Below are positions 29,981 to 40,482 of a stretch of 64,000 nt of DNA, one piece after another. Position 1 is the stretch's first letter, and every line of letters begins with the position of its first letter. The notes beneath the pieces were generated by a model. The model did no database searches. It was not told the origin of the DNA and saw only the letters and a program-made list of their open reading frames with translations. Origin of the DNA: Symsagittifera roscoffensis (taxonomy: Eukaryota > Xenacoelomorpha > Acoela > Convolutidae); the NCBI RefSeq assembly GCF_963678635.1, contig NC_087066.1:6539954-6603953 (forward strand), given 5' to 3'. The position numbers and the translations under genes were made by a program.

Positions 29981-32836
29981 CTGGAAGGACAACTCGACGT
30001 GGTCGAGTACAGTCGAATAACTGTGCCGCAATCGGTCCACATGGGAGATCCGGCAGGGGGTTATGTGGAGATGTTGAAAGCGAGGAACTCCGCGAGAGGG
30101 CACCTGATGGCTTGGAGCGAGAAGCGAGCCATGCAAGAATATCTGAAAGGGCTTACGGAGAACTCTAACTTCAATCGAAAAGAGTATGGCACAGTAATGT
30201 CATCAGAAGCGAACGAAATTGGATTGGAAAAACTGCTAGAGATTTCTTGGAGGGCGGCCCTCCGGAAATACTTCGATGATACGATGAATGCACCTGCGAC
30301 GGTGGCAGCATACCTGGCTCATCCTTGCGTGAGAACTGATCTACAAGTACGGTTGGCTTGGTGCTTGATGGGCATCAAGAGAGCGGAGTATGAAGCCAGT
30401 AATGATTCGAAATCACGAGAACAGGAGCTAGAGTTGATGGAAGCTCTGCGAGCATTGATCTCAAAAGACGATTCTGCGATAGCATGGGCTAAGCGAAAAG
30501 ATGCCCTTTGCTTTATCAAGTTCGTGGTGGATCGTATCCCCACTCCTGTCTTAGGAGAATGCATAAAGATCATTCGGCAAAAGGGCGTTGATTGTGAAAG
30601 GAACTTCCTTAGGGCACTCCTAGAACTATATCAGGACATGCCATTGACTGTGCCAAGCAAGGAGTCGAATGATATGGAAAGCTATCGTAAGTTGGAACAG
30701 GTGAGAAGATATTCCAACAAAGAATTGAAAGTGAGCCGGGAGTTGATTGAAGCGGTCAGAGGACAAAAAGAGTTTGCAACACTAGGGAAACTGAAGTCGT
30801 TCCAATATGTGTCTGGCATACCGGGGATGGCGTATAATCCCTTCGTGAATGAAGAAGCCAGGGAATCGTACTTCGACTATGAGCAAGTCACAGTGCTCAA
30901 CTTCTGGGTTGAACGGATTAAGGAAATCGGAATGTTGATGGTGGAACAACCCAAGCTGGGAATTATTCTGGAAGAACGAGTGGTCGAACCCTCGATTCCC
31001 GAGCTAAAAGGGCAAGTGAGTTTTGATTGTGGTTCTTGGGACGGTCCCTTGAAAACCAGTCTAGTAGTGATGTGGGAACTCATGAAGCCTTCCTGGTGTC
31101 CCCCTCCTAACGCAGGCTTAATCTGGGACATGACCGCGGATATCATGTTAGACCGGGATGATGACGCGAGTCTACATGATTTGGCCATGATACACCATCT
31201 GCTGGCCATGAAGTTGACGAAGCGGAAGAGCAATCCATCCACGGAGCTGTCTGAAGAAAATCCATCGAGCAATTGGTTGAAGCAAGGCACATGCTTGGAT
31301 CAACATAGTGGGATGGAAGGGCATGTTTGCAAGTTGGGACACTGCCTGATTACGCTGAGCGAGCAGCATCGACAACTGGCACGATTGTACGGAAGACTGA
31401 GCATGTCAGATAAGAGTGCCATGGAGTTGGTCGCAGACTGCCATGGGGTGACGGACGTAAACCTGATCACAGCCTTGGGATTTTGTAGCATGACGAGTTC
31501 GATAGAATCGCTCGAGCGCCTGGAGCGTGCCCATGAGCTAGTGACGTCCCTCAGCGTGGAAATATTCCCTGGAGCATTACAGACAGAGCAGAAGATTGGA
31601 GGCTGGCGAGAAGCTCTAGAAAACGAAATGAATCTGAAGGATAGTGAAGCCTATCACAGACCTACTGGTTCAAAATATATGGTGGGTTCAAGCTCCGCAC
31701 TATATGGTAATAGCAAGTATCCTACGCACACGGTGGTGATGGATGCGAGGACGCAACAAGTGTTGGTTGACCAACTTTTCTCTGTGCCAAAGTGCGTGAG
31801 GTTAGCCAGAATGTCAGAAAGGTCATATGACTTGTTGGCAAAGATCTTTCGGGCAGTCCCGAAAAGATCTGAAGGCGAGTTGCAAGACGTTGTGGGTGAA
31901 GAGTTCATGAGACTGAACGAAGGTAACGTGAGTGAGTTCCAGAAACAGAAAGCGAGTGGAGCGTTACCCACTGAATTCCCCACCATAGAAGAGAAAGACG
32001 ATTTACATAGAATCCTGATGGAAGTGGAACCGTTGCTGGGAGCTTCAGGGTATCGGACCCGAAGGAACATAGTGAGAACCCATGGGGAATATCCTTGCCA
32101 CTGCTTGGCGCAGACGTTGTGCTACCCCAAACGCGGGAATCTGATCCTAGTATGGGACGTGGAGGAGTTGTACTCCACGGGGTTGCCCGACCAGAATCAA
32201 CAAGTGTCAATCGTGGTGGTTAGCGCCATGCTAGCAGTGAGATGGGTGGAGGCTAACGCAGACACAAGTCAGCAGGAGACGGCCGTGCCGACTCCTGAGC
32301 AGTTGAGCAACGTGAAGATGAGTCGTGAATTGGATCTTTTCAGAACCACCTGCAAGGTTCTGAGAATACCTAAAGCCATTGAAAGAATATGGTCAAGGCA
32401 AAGATTGATGCCTTGGTTCCGTGCAGTGATGACATCTTGGATGTATGAACGCGCGAAGCGTCACATGTCAAGGAACACGGAAGCCTATCAATCTTTCCAG
32501 CTAGATATAGGACCAGGAGCCTATAAACGAGCATTCCTGACGCACAGAAACGCGGTCACCACAGCGGTGAAGCGGGTAGCTGGAGCGCCTTGTGTTACTG
32601 AAGATGAGAAGAAAGAGGTCTTAAGAGCTGACCTAGAACGAAACGTGAGCCTATGTCTTCACAACAGCTTCTGCAGGAACCGGGAGCAGAAGGTGAATGT
32701 GGACTTGCTACCTTGTTGCAAACCGAGGCTGTTGGAACAGGAGGGTTGGGGCACGGCCCGTAACTCTCTGGACATGTTAGAGAAAGTCCTGGAAGACAGT
32801 GACGCTGAACATCAGGATGGAGAAATGATGGAATGA
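29981..32836 (+). CDS. Element A ORF2, C-terminal segment of unknown function
   Basis: The frame is unchanged and open for over 940 codons, to a TGA at 32834-32836. It is mostly helical and rich in Leu, Glu and Arg, with no signal peptide, no clear membrane segment and no family I recognise. It occupies the env position of a retrovirus-like element but does not look like an envelope protein. C keeps the same protein in pieces (42239-44727), which argues that it was under selection before decay. A Cys-rich patch (Pro-Cys-His-Cys ... Leu-Cys-Tyr) lies near 32090. Confidence 0.75.
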   Translation: MEGQLDVVEYSRITVPQSVHMGDPAGGYVEMLKARNSARGHLMAWSEKRAMQEYLKGLTENSNFNRKEYGTVMSSEANEIGLEKLLEISWRAALRKYFDDTMNAPATVAAYLAHPCVRTDLQVRLAWCLMGIKRAEYEASNDSKSREQELELMEALRALISKDDSAIAWAKRKDALCFIKFVVDRIPTPVLGECIKIIRQKGVDCERNFLRALLELYQDMPLTVPSKESNDMESYRKLEQVRRYSNKELKVSRELIEAVRGQKEFATLGKLKSFQYVSGIPGMAYNPFVNEEARESYFDYEQVTVLNFWVERIKEIGMLMVEQPKLGIILEERVVEPSIPELKGQVSFDCGSWDGPLKTSLVVMWELMKPSWCPPPNAGLIWDMTADIMLDRDDDASLHDLAMIHHLLAMKLTKRKSNPSTELSEENPSSNWLKQGTCLDQHSGMEGHVCKLGHCLITLSEQHRQLARLYGRLSMSDKSAMELVADCHGVTDVNLITALGFCSMTSSIESLERLERAHELVTSLSVEIFPGALQTEQKIGGWREALENEMNLKDSEAYHRPTGSKYMVGSSSALYGNSKYPTHTVVMDARTQQVLVDQLFSVPKCVRLARMSERSYDLLAKIFRAVPKRSEGELQDVVGEEFMRLNEGNVSEFQKQKASGALPTEFPTIEEKDDLHRILMEVEPLLGASGYRTRRNIVRTHGEYPCHCLAQTLCYPKRGNLILVWDVEELYSTGLPDQNQQVSIVVVSAMLAVRWVEANADTSQQETAVPTPEQLSNVKMSRELDLFRTTCKVLRIPKAIERIWSRQRLMPWFRAVMTSWMYERAKRHMSRNTEAYQSFQLDIGPGAYKRAFLTHRNAVTTAVKRVAGAPCVTEDEKKEVLRADLERNVSLCLHNSFCRNREQKVNVDLLPCCKPRLLEQEGWGTARNSLDMLEKVLEDSDAEHQDGEMME

Positions 32837-33558
32837 AGATGACCCAAGAAGAGAAGAGAAGGAGAAAAAACTTGATTGTCTATGTGTGTAAAAACTTGAA
32901 CAAATCAACCAAGTTTTGATTATTGAACTTATTAAACTTTTTGTTTTGATCTAGTTTGGTCAGACCAAACTTTGAAAATTGTTGCAATTGTTAAAATTAA
33001 TGAAATTATTGATTTTAGTTACTATTATCTATGTATGTATATAAGGAACATAGGTAAGTTTATTTACCTATTTATTCACGACTGAAGTTTTTAACCTGTG
33101 TAAGACACAAATTCACTGTGTGGCGACATGGTAAGTTTGAGTAAACTCACTCGAGAAGGGCGGGTTACTCAATAACTTTCATAGCCACAGAGTTTCTTAG
33201 TTTTAATATTGAAAGGGCCGCATAAATGACAAATTATACTTGGTGAGTGAAGTAAAGTTAATTTTAACGGGTGCGTGGCCGTGCCACGTCCCACTTTTTA
33301 ATCAGAAGCCAAAAGAAGTTTTATGGCAAGATGACGTAAGTAGTCAGAAAAGAAATTTTATCTAGGACACTCCTCATGGTGCAAATTTTGTGAAAATGTT
33401 GAAAGGCAGTGAGATGCCATTTGTGAACACGTAGTTAGTTGAGGTGGAGTAGATAAATTTCATTTTCTTATGCGATTTGTAAGATTGGTTACAGAAAACT
33501 GGATAACTACTTGACGATAACCCGGTGTTATGCGATCAATAGGGACATTGATGGAGAC
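32837..33558 (+). other. Element A 3' untranslated region
   Basis: 722 bp of AT-rich sequence with no supported gene. It corresponds to 41483-42238 in C. The last 30 bases before the PPT-like tract resemble an internal Pol segment (22874-22915). Confidence 0.75.
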
Positions 33559-33571
33559 TTGTCCGGGGAGT
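33559..33571 (+). promoter_or_regulatory. PPT-like tract before the 3' LTR
   Basis: TTGTCCGGGGAGT lies one base before the 3' LTR, where the plus-strand primer should form. The purine run (GGGGAG) is short for a PPT, but the tract is identical at the same place in C (41470-41482, minus strand). Confidence 0.6.
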
Positions 33572-33572
33572 A

Positions 33573-34452
33573 TGTGCCATTCTGCCAGATGACACAGCAC
33601 AACCTTCCGGCGACGTAAAAAAGAATGACTAAAGGCCTTATGAACAAAAAAGTGTTGCGACGGAGGGTCGGAATGTTCTAGAATTTTTATTTTTAAAGTT
33701 TCGATTGAAGAATGAACATTTCTGAGAAATAGAAAAAAGACGGCCATTTTGAATAAAAAAGACGAAAGAGAGAACGACGCCAAATATTGTGGAAAACAGT
33801 CGTACCAGAGACAGAAAATTACGAAGCCTTTTATCGTGGCAATAACACACGATAAGAACCTTAGCGACGGATATTTGTGGAGAAGGAGGCTTCAGTGGGG
33901 GAAGAAATATACCACGGAACCCTCCCGGGACACGAATTATAAGAGATAAGAGCGTTATCTCAAGAATATTACGGGAGCGGAGGCTTGGTCCCCCAGAGAC
34001 TGTCTATGTGAAGGGACTGTGTAGACTGACTGTATAGCTGCTATAATGTCATAGATCTTAATTAACACCGTTATTATTTAATATTTCAGAGCATGAGTAG
34101 CTAGAAAAAGGAAAGGGTCAATCCATCTCCAATGGATTTAATATAGAACTGTCACACAAAAACATGTTAAAATAGGTTGTTCGAGCCGTGTTTTTAATGA
34201 AAATCACGTAGTCTGAGGATCCGAGACTCAGCTATGTGGTTGTGTTCGCATGCAAACGAAAGCTGATCAAAAGTAGTTTGACTGATGGCCTAAGAATGGT
34301 AACTTTTTACTTTGCCCTAGACAGACCAGAAAATCAACTGGCAAGGTCTAGACGGTGAAAAACGAGTAGAATTAAGGTAACTGACGCCTGCCAGTCGTTA
34401 ATAGGTACTTTTCTACGCTCCGTCGCTGTGTGATATTTGGGCGAATGTTACA
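33573..34452 (+). repeat. Element A 3' LTR
   Basis: 880 bp, over 99 percent identical to the 5' LTR by eye. It keeps CGGAGGGT at about 33661 where the 5' copy has CGGAAGGT. It is flanked on the right by TGC and then the interrupted gag of element B. Confidence 0.95.
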
Positions 34453-36208
34453 TGCGTTCATTGGTTCTGGATAACCTAGTAAGGAATGTCTCCAAAGACC
34501 TGTTTAGGGGTTCAAAGGCTGTGGCCATTACCGTAGCATCCCTTGAGTGTCCCGCCTGAGTGTCCTCACACCTTGTCAAAGGCTCTGTATTCGGTGCATT
34601 CCTGCAATCCGAATCGCCGTGAGTGTTTCCCCTTGGCCCACATGACTCCTTCCTGGGCTCGCATGTCTCCTGTTACCGGAATCACTTCTCCCAGTCGCAT
34701 GTGTGCCTTGCGTTGGTCGTTCGTTAGAGGTCTGTCTGTTCCCCGTTGAACTTGCTCTACTGTTCGGGCCCCATGTTCTATTATCCCTTGTGGCATAGCC
34801 TGATGAACTGCCCCTACCTCTAGTGGAGCCATATGTCCTCCTCTTTTGATGGTCATATAAGTTCACCTTCGGCTCCCTGATGGGACCTCCCGAGTTCGGT
34901 TCCCCTTCTTTTGGTCCACTCTTGCTGCCTAGTAGCCCGTCCAACCTATCCATGATTGCCTGAGTTCACCTCTCCATCATCGCGTCTATCTTTGTGTCAA
35001 GAGTCCCAAGAGACTGCTCTTGCTGAATTCTTAACTTCCCCATGTCGTCTCTCAAGCGTAACTCTCTCTGTTCCGCTTCTTTTGTCATTCGCAACAAGTT
35101 CTTCGCTATGTGATCGTCCGTTTTACCTTTCAAGCGTTTTTCGCTTCTACCAGCTTCTTGTCTATTGCGGTTTATTTCTTCCCGCAGAATTTCTCTTTCA
35201 ATGTGAACTGCTCTTTCTAGTTCACTCATTCTTATGGACATCTGTTCATTTTGTTCTCCTATACTGTCCACTATATTGTTCAAGGCTTCTTCTAGTGCTG
35301 CCCCGTTATCCACGAGTGGTGTCACTAGTGGCGGTGTAACCATGTCGGTCCCAGGTAGCTTCGTGCTAGTCGAGATTCGGGCCTTGACTCTCTGCCTCGG
35401 CGTCTTTTCCTTATCCACCTCAGGATCCGCCAATGCGTTGCCTAGCCCTTTGTTTCTACTCTCCCCAATTCGCGGCTCTGAGTTTGTCATAATCGCAAAG
35501 CCTCTCGACTGGCCCGGTGTGTTTACCTCTTTGCTTATCGTTCTCACCACACCAAGTTTGTCCATGGTTCCAGTCTCTCTTTCGACGTATGGCTCATTAT
35601 CCTGGGTCGAACTATTGAGGCTGACTTGAGACCCAAAGTCCACTGCTCTTCTTCGTCCTCCTGCTCCTCCTGTGATTCACCTCCATTTCCTGTGCCCACT
35701 CCCATGGTGAATGGAAAGATGTTTCCTAAGGTGTTCCTCATTCTTTCTGAGAACGATGAGGACGTTGTTTGTTTGTCATTCCCGCCTGCCATCATGGTGT
35801 TGTCTGTTGGAGATCTTCTAGTTGCCACTATTTCAATTGAAATGTCGGACAGTTCCGACATCTCCTCTCGATCCAATGTCCCGGTGGAAGTGGCAAAATC
35901 ATGGCCTTGTTCTACCGGAGTAGATTCACTCGCCAGCCTTCTGCCTCTCCCTTCCAGTCCATGTACTTCCTGGTTGTCATTCATGGCCTGGTCCGTATTG
36001 ACCTCCACTAACATTTCTTTTCTCTCTTCTGAGGTCTTCTGACTCCTCGTTTCAACCATTCTGCCTGAAACCGTTTCCCCTTTGTCAATCCTCGTTTGAT
36101 CCGATCCAAAATAAGGTCGGTCATTGTTTTTCTTTGCTTTTTAGGTATGAATTTCCTAGAGCTATTACCTCGTTTAGGTATCCTTGACTTGTCTAGACTC
36201 ATTCTCAA
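34453..36208 (-). pseudogene. Element B Gag N-terminal half
   Basis: The start at 36208 is chosen because the first residues (Ser-Leu-Asp-Lys ... Ile-Pro-Lys) align with the start of A's Gag. Open pieces at 36008-36208, 35544-36059, 34966-35643 and 34576-34953 follow the Gag order: basic N-terminus, acidic segment, coiled coil (Arg-Glu-Ile-Leu-Arg-Glu-Glu and Glu-Gln-Arg-Glu-Leu-Arg), and an Arg/Gly/Ser-rich stretch. The last codons reach the insertion point at 34453 and continue in frame at 10074. Sequence identity to A is low in the disordered parts. Confidence 0.75.
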
Positions 36209-36643
36209 TTTGTCACCTCTTTATACCTATACACTCAATTCGATTGCTAGTGACTTTATACTTTGACTATCATCAATAATGACACAACACAATAAGTTCA
36301 ACAAGATTCCATTAAATAGTGACCACGAATTCCTGTTTGTTATCAGAGTACAGTTTGTATATAATTTATTCACACTAACCGATTATCGGTCGTAAGATTT
36401 GAGAACTAGCACAATGTGATGATATCAGTCAATTTAAAAGATAGTGTACTCACTACCTAATCAAGCACAAATTATGTTGATTTAAAATCAAAAACAAAAA
36501 AACATATAATGACAGAATATGGAAACCTCTATAAAAAAACGTATGTGTCTTGGACTTTTAGTCGATCGCAGTACAAAAGTCGAACTTATATTTTAAAGAA
36601 AAAGCTTTCCCTGCTTGGTGCTGCACCAAGCAGACAAATCTTT

Positions 36644-36751
36644 GAAGGCAGTAATTTTCTCAAGTGGGCGTCTATTGCACCCACCGAGTACTGTGTTACC
36701 TATCTGCCTTCGGACTGCCCGAACTAGACCTACTAAAATCCTCAGGGCAGT
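36644..36751 (-). ncRNA. Structured RNA element of element B
   Basis: Equivalent of 13511-13620 in A. The outer helix is GAAGGCAG (plus-strand 36644-36651) with CTGCCTTC (36704-36711), a third sequence for the same helix. The inner stem is GTGGGTG/CGCCCAC, and hairpin 1 is ACTGCCC/GGGCAGT (36714-36720 with 36745-36751). The loop sequences match A and C. Confidence 0.6.
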
Positions 36752-36982
36752 CACTTTTCAAAATAAAACGTATTGGGTTTCAATCCACACCAATGAATTA
36801 CGCTCTTTTTAGTTTAGACTTAGTGTCGCGAATATCCGAGTTCGGACCTGTTTTGTTTTGGTCTGGTTTTTATTGAAAGGCAAGTTACCAGTGCAGTCAC
36901 TGATTCCTAGCCTGTCTGCTAATAACCTAATACCTCTCACTATAATCTTTTCTTCTGTTTACTTAAGTCCTTCAATAAAATA

Positions 36983-37480
36983 ATACCCCTCCGGATTGGC
37001 AAAAATAGGACCCTTCTGGACTGGCAAAATTTAGACCCCTCCGGATTGGAACCCCTCTGAGTTAGCAAATATAAGACCCCTCCATTTGGGACCCCTCCGA
37101 ATTTGAAAAAAAATTTGACCCCTCCGGATTGGGACCCCTCTGAGTTAGCAACTATATGACCCCTCCGGATTCGGACCCCTCCGAACTTGAAAAATTTTTG
37201 ACCCCTCCGGATTGGGAGCCCTCCAAATTTGAAAAAAAAATTTTAACCCCTCCGGATTGGGACCCCTCTGAGTTAGCAACTATAAGACCCCTCCGGATTC
37301 GGACCCCTCCGAATTTGAAAAATTTTTGACCCCTCCGGATTGGGAGCCCTCTGGCTTTGTAAATTTAGCTTTTCGGAAATTTCCTTTTTTCAACCTATAC
37401 CCCTCCGGATACGTTCCCCGATGCTATTTTGCTTTTTCGATTAATTAGGAAGGGTATGTAATGCTTGCCTAGACCCTTCC
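36983..37480 (-). repeat. Tandem array of the CCCCTCCGGA motif
   Basis: More than a dozen copies of ACCCCTCCGGATTGG-like units (plus-strand sense) occur here, including two tandem copies of a unit of about 128 bp (near 37128-37250 and 37251-37365). This is the B version of the leader array. Confidence 0.85.
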
Positions 37481-39234
37481 GGATTGAAGTTAAGCCTCTT
37501 ATTTGACAATTCACGCTAACGGTGAAGGGTCTTATCGCTAGCCTAACTTCGGCTCGATTAAGGTTTTCTTGTGCCTTTAGCCTTCACTCTTCGTCTAGAA
37601 CAGCCTAAAGTTACTTTATTCAACCGCTATTACCTTTTGGTAGGGGTGTAAAGGCTTTCCTAAAAAAAATTATAAAACGTGAAGAGTCTACCCTCCCAAA
37701 TTGGTGAATTTGCTAAAAACAATCTCAAAAACTTTTCACGCTTACTTATCCGAAAAACTTTTGTCCCTATCAGTAAGCTCGGCTAATTTCTGATCTATTG
37801 GTACCAAGATCAACTGGATATGCCCAGTAGTTCCAAAGTTATTAACCAAAACGTCTTTTTTCTAAAGTCAAGAAATTTCTCTCTTATAGGTTCCGCCTAA
37901 CTTTTTCCGCAATTCTATTCTTTTCGACCTGAAAATTATTGATCCAAGCTCAGAAAGCCTATACTCTTCTAGTTCAATGCAAAAGACCCGACCTAAAACG
38001 CTTTAGTTGAAAAAATTTGCGAAAAGCTATGCTACCTAGACCCCTCCGGATTGATGAATCCACCAAATCAAACACGTCAAGTTCGATTTCTCTGCAACCC
38101 GGAAGGCTTTCGGGTAGCGGGTTTTAAAACTCGTAGATTCGCTAGTGGACGTTGTCCGGACAACTATTTTTACTGTTCTAACTCAAAAATTTCAAAAAAT
38201 TTTTTGAATTTATAGTGTTCCGTTTTCTCAAAAATCACGAAAATTCGGTTTTTTGTTCCAAAATAGTTCCAACCACTTCCAAACTAAACCGGTTCTATCT
38301 ATTATAGTAGTGCAGTTACAATGTAACACGCTAATTTAGCGCTTTTTTTCGTTTCAAAAAATATCGATACACGATATAATAGTATTAATATAGGCTATAT
38401 AAGTAATAATTTTAGTAATACTATACCCCTCCGGGTTTGTTCAATATCCGAATTAAGATGCTTAACTCGGATATTCGCAGTTCGGTGAAGGGTCACTACA
38501 GTGCAGCACTGTCGAGCCCCCCACAGATTCCTATCTTAAATTTTTGTGCCAAAATGGATACAAAACTTGTTAACGATACCCAACAGTCGATTGTTGTTGT
38601 CGTTGAGCCCCATCTTGTTGCTCCTTGTACTGTTTGCCGGATCAGTCTTTCCCCAAGACCCTTTCGAATTGAGCTCAAATCAGCTGACCCTTCCGGATTG
38701 AGCGCAATTTATCTTTAACGTGCTTAAATGCTCAAATAACCCTACAGTACAAGCCTCACAAACGGGCTACAAAATTGATCGTAACGATCCTTACTGATAT
38801 AAATGCCTGTAACAACAATATATCTATCAAAAACAAACGGGGGTTTGGATCACATCTTGTCTGGGGGGATAATTTCTACTGATTTTTTACTTTTTTTTTT
38901 ACTGTTTTTTGTTTTTTCAGTTATTTTTTATATTTTTTTGTTTTTCTTGGGTACTATACTACATTTTGTTTGGTTTTATGTATATCTTTAAGTGTTTTTG
39001 GTCACGGACCACTCAGGAGATGACGGGATCGCGAATCCCCCCGCCCTTCCTGGTTCGTGAATGTTTGGTCTTAACTATGTTAAAAAGCTATTCGCGGTAA
39101 TCCGGAAGGCTTCAGCGTTCCGAACTACCCTTCCGCCCCGGCGGTTTAGGCCTATTATGGGCGTTAATGTGAGCATCCGCTCGGCGCGGAGTGCTCGTTA
39201 ACGGTTCTGCCGGTCTTGATGTTAAAAAAGAATA

Positions 39235-39249
39235 ACACCCAGGAGCGCC
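39235..39249 (-). promoter_or_regulatory. Element B primer-binding site, decayed
   Basis: The minus strand reads GGCGCTCCTGGGTGT, a partly mutated version of the tRNA-Asn-type site of A and C, 13 bases from the LTR. Confidence 0.7.
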
Positions 39250-39262
39250 TTAAAAATATCTA

Positions 39263-40166
39263 TGTAACATTCGCCCGGAGGATACATATCGACGGAAAAT
39301 AAAGCTAGGTTCTACGACGACTGGCCAACGTCTAAACAGAGCTCTACATGCTTTTCACCATCTCTACCAAGCCAGTACTTTCGGTGGTCCTTCTCACATC
39401 GGGTCGACAAAACGTTACTGCTTTCGGTTTTGGTCAAAACACTCAAATTAACTAGATTACATGCACAAAAGTGAGCTCATGGCTGGGTCTCAGTATCCCC
39501 AGACCACGAGGTCACTCCTAAAATCAGGGCTATTACTATTTATTGAATTATGATTGTTTTTGTTCAGTAGATAAAAATCATCATCTCCATCGAAAATGAT
39601 CAACTCATTCCCCCAACTCCTAGCTTCTCATTCTAGCAAAATGAATTCAGATGTTAATTAACTTCAACTCAGGACATGACAGGTAAGCTAAAAGTTTATA
39701 TAAGTTAATAAAAGTTCCAGTCCCGAGACCCCTCCGGATTCCTGAATCCGGGAAAGAAGGCTCTTATCTTCCTTCCGGAAGGCTGTCTTCCACCCTTCAC
39801 CGTTGTTCGCAACGGCCTTGCAACTATTGTAGCGACACGATAGTTGCAACTCGGAACGGTCTCTGCTACTTCTGCAATCTGTTGTTGTTTTTCAATCACA
39901 TTCTCGTCGTTAACGCTATCGCAACTAATGTTGTTGTGTTTTTCCGGTTTTCTGCCAAAATGGCTGTTTTTGACCTTTCCTAGAACTATTACGTCATCAA
40001 ATCGATTTTTTAAAGGTTAGGAATTTCCGCATCCTTCAGCCTTCACGATTAGTCTAATCGTTCAAGTGAAGCTCTTATTCCTTCAAAATCGGCAATTCGG
40101 AAGGTTCGCTGCTAAAAAATCGAGTCTGCTGAATCTGCTTTTGGTCCATTCTGGTCGAATGTCACA
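39263..40166 (-). repeat. Element B 5' LTR
   Basis: 904 bp running, on the minus strand, from TGTGACATTC to ATGTTACA. Blocks align with the LTRs of A and C (ends, the GACTGGC block, the TCCGGAAGG region, the AAAATGGCTGTTTTTGACC block), but overall it is strongly diverged. The boundaries rest on the conserved terminal motifs. Confidence 0.75.
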
Positions 40167-40482
40167 AGCGCCAAAAAAACACTATGTAACAGTCGCCTAC
40201 TTCGGTCACATGTGAGGTTAAAGAAAAATAGGCCCTATAATCATTGGCTTAAGAGTCAGGGACACTATCTCTTGTGTTTTTCTACCTCGAACGGCCGGAG
40301 CCAATTCGGTTCACTTGCGACATGAGACTAAAAATCCGTTACAGCTTAGAGGCCACTACCAAACTACCCCCACTCTAGAAAATAAGAACGTCCCCATACT
40401 CAGGTCTCAAAATACCCAAAATACGCGAACGCCGTTAAAAACAGTGTCGGAACAATCCGTACAGTTGCTTTTTAGTAGACAG
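40167..40482 (-). repeat. Remnant D: PBS/LTR border of an older element
   Basis: Next to B's LTR the plus strand reads AGCGCC, a spacer, then TGTAACAGTCGCC at 40184, which is the PBS/LTR border of another diverged family member on the minus strand. LTR-like sequence continues (for example the TTAAAAACA block near 40435) until element C begins. B appears inserted at D's PBS and C in D's LTR. Confidence 0.55.

Larger units (their letters stand above)
10075..34452 (+). mobile_element. Element A: complete 24.4-kb LTR retrotransposon with two giant ORFs
   Basis: Two near-identical LTRs (10075-10955 and 33573-34452) begin TGTG and end TTACA and bracket an internal region with PBS, leader, Gag-Pol, ORF2 and PPT-like tract. 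The element lies antisense inside element B's gag; the flanks share only TGC (10072-10074 and 34453-34455), so the target duplication is either 3 bp or mutated. The length is several times that of ordinary gypsy elements, owing to a 3.1-kb leader, a 9.4-kb Gag-Pol and an 8.9-kb ORF2. Eight coding lesions are listed under the ORFs. It is probably inactive as it stands but recently inserted. Confidence 0.95.
36209..39234 (-). other. Element B leader, structured, non-coding
   Basis: About 3 kb without a supported gene, equivalent to A's leader but diverged. Its octamer array uses the form ACCCCTCCGGATT instead of A's ACCCTCCGAAG. A strong hairpin at about 38441-38480 pairs ATATCCGAATTAAG with CTTAACTCGGATAT and corresponds to weaker stems in A (about 11730-11755) and C. 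A palindromic CTGCTTGGTGC/GCACCAAGCAG hairpin lies at 36611-36633. Confidence 0.7.
34453..40166 (-). mobile_element. Element B, right part: 5' LTR, leader and start of gag
   Basis: On the minus strand this holds B's 5' LTR (39263-40166), decayed PBS (39235-39249), leader and N-terminal half of gag, ending exactly where element A was inserted. With 1-10074 it makes one element of more than 15.7 kb in the window. Confidence 0.9.

Noticed and set aside
29981-32836. ORF2 C-terminus as a retroviral envelope
   Set aside because: No signal peptide, fusion peptide, membrane anchor or glycosylation-rich ectodomain is evident.
33460-33949. Small ORFs inside the LTRs
   Set aside because: They recur only because the LTR is repeated and overlap each other on both strands.
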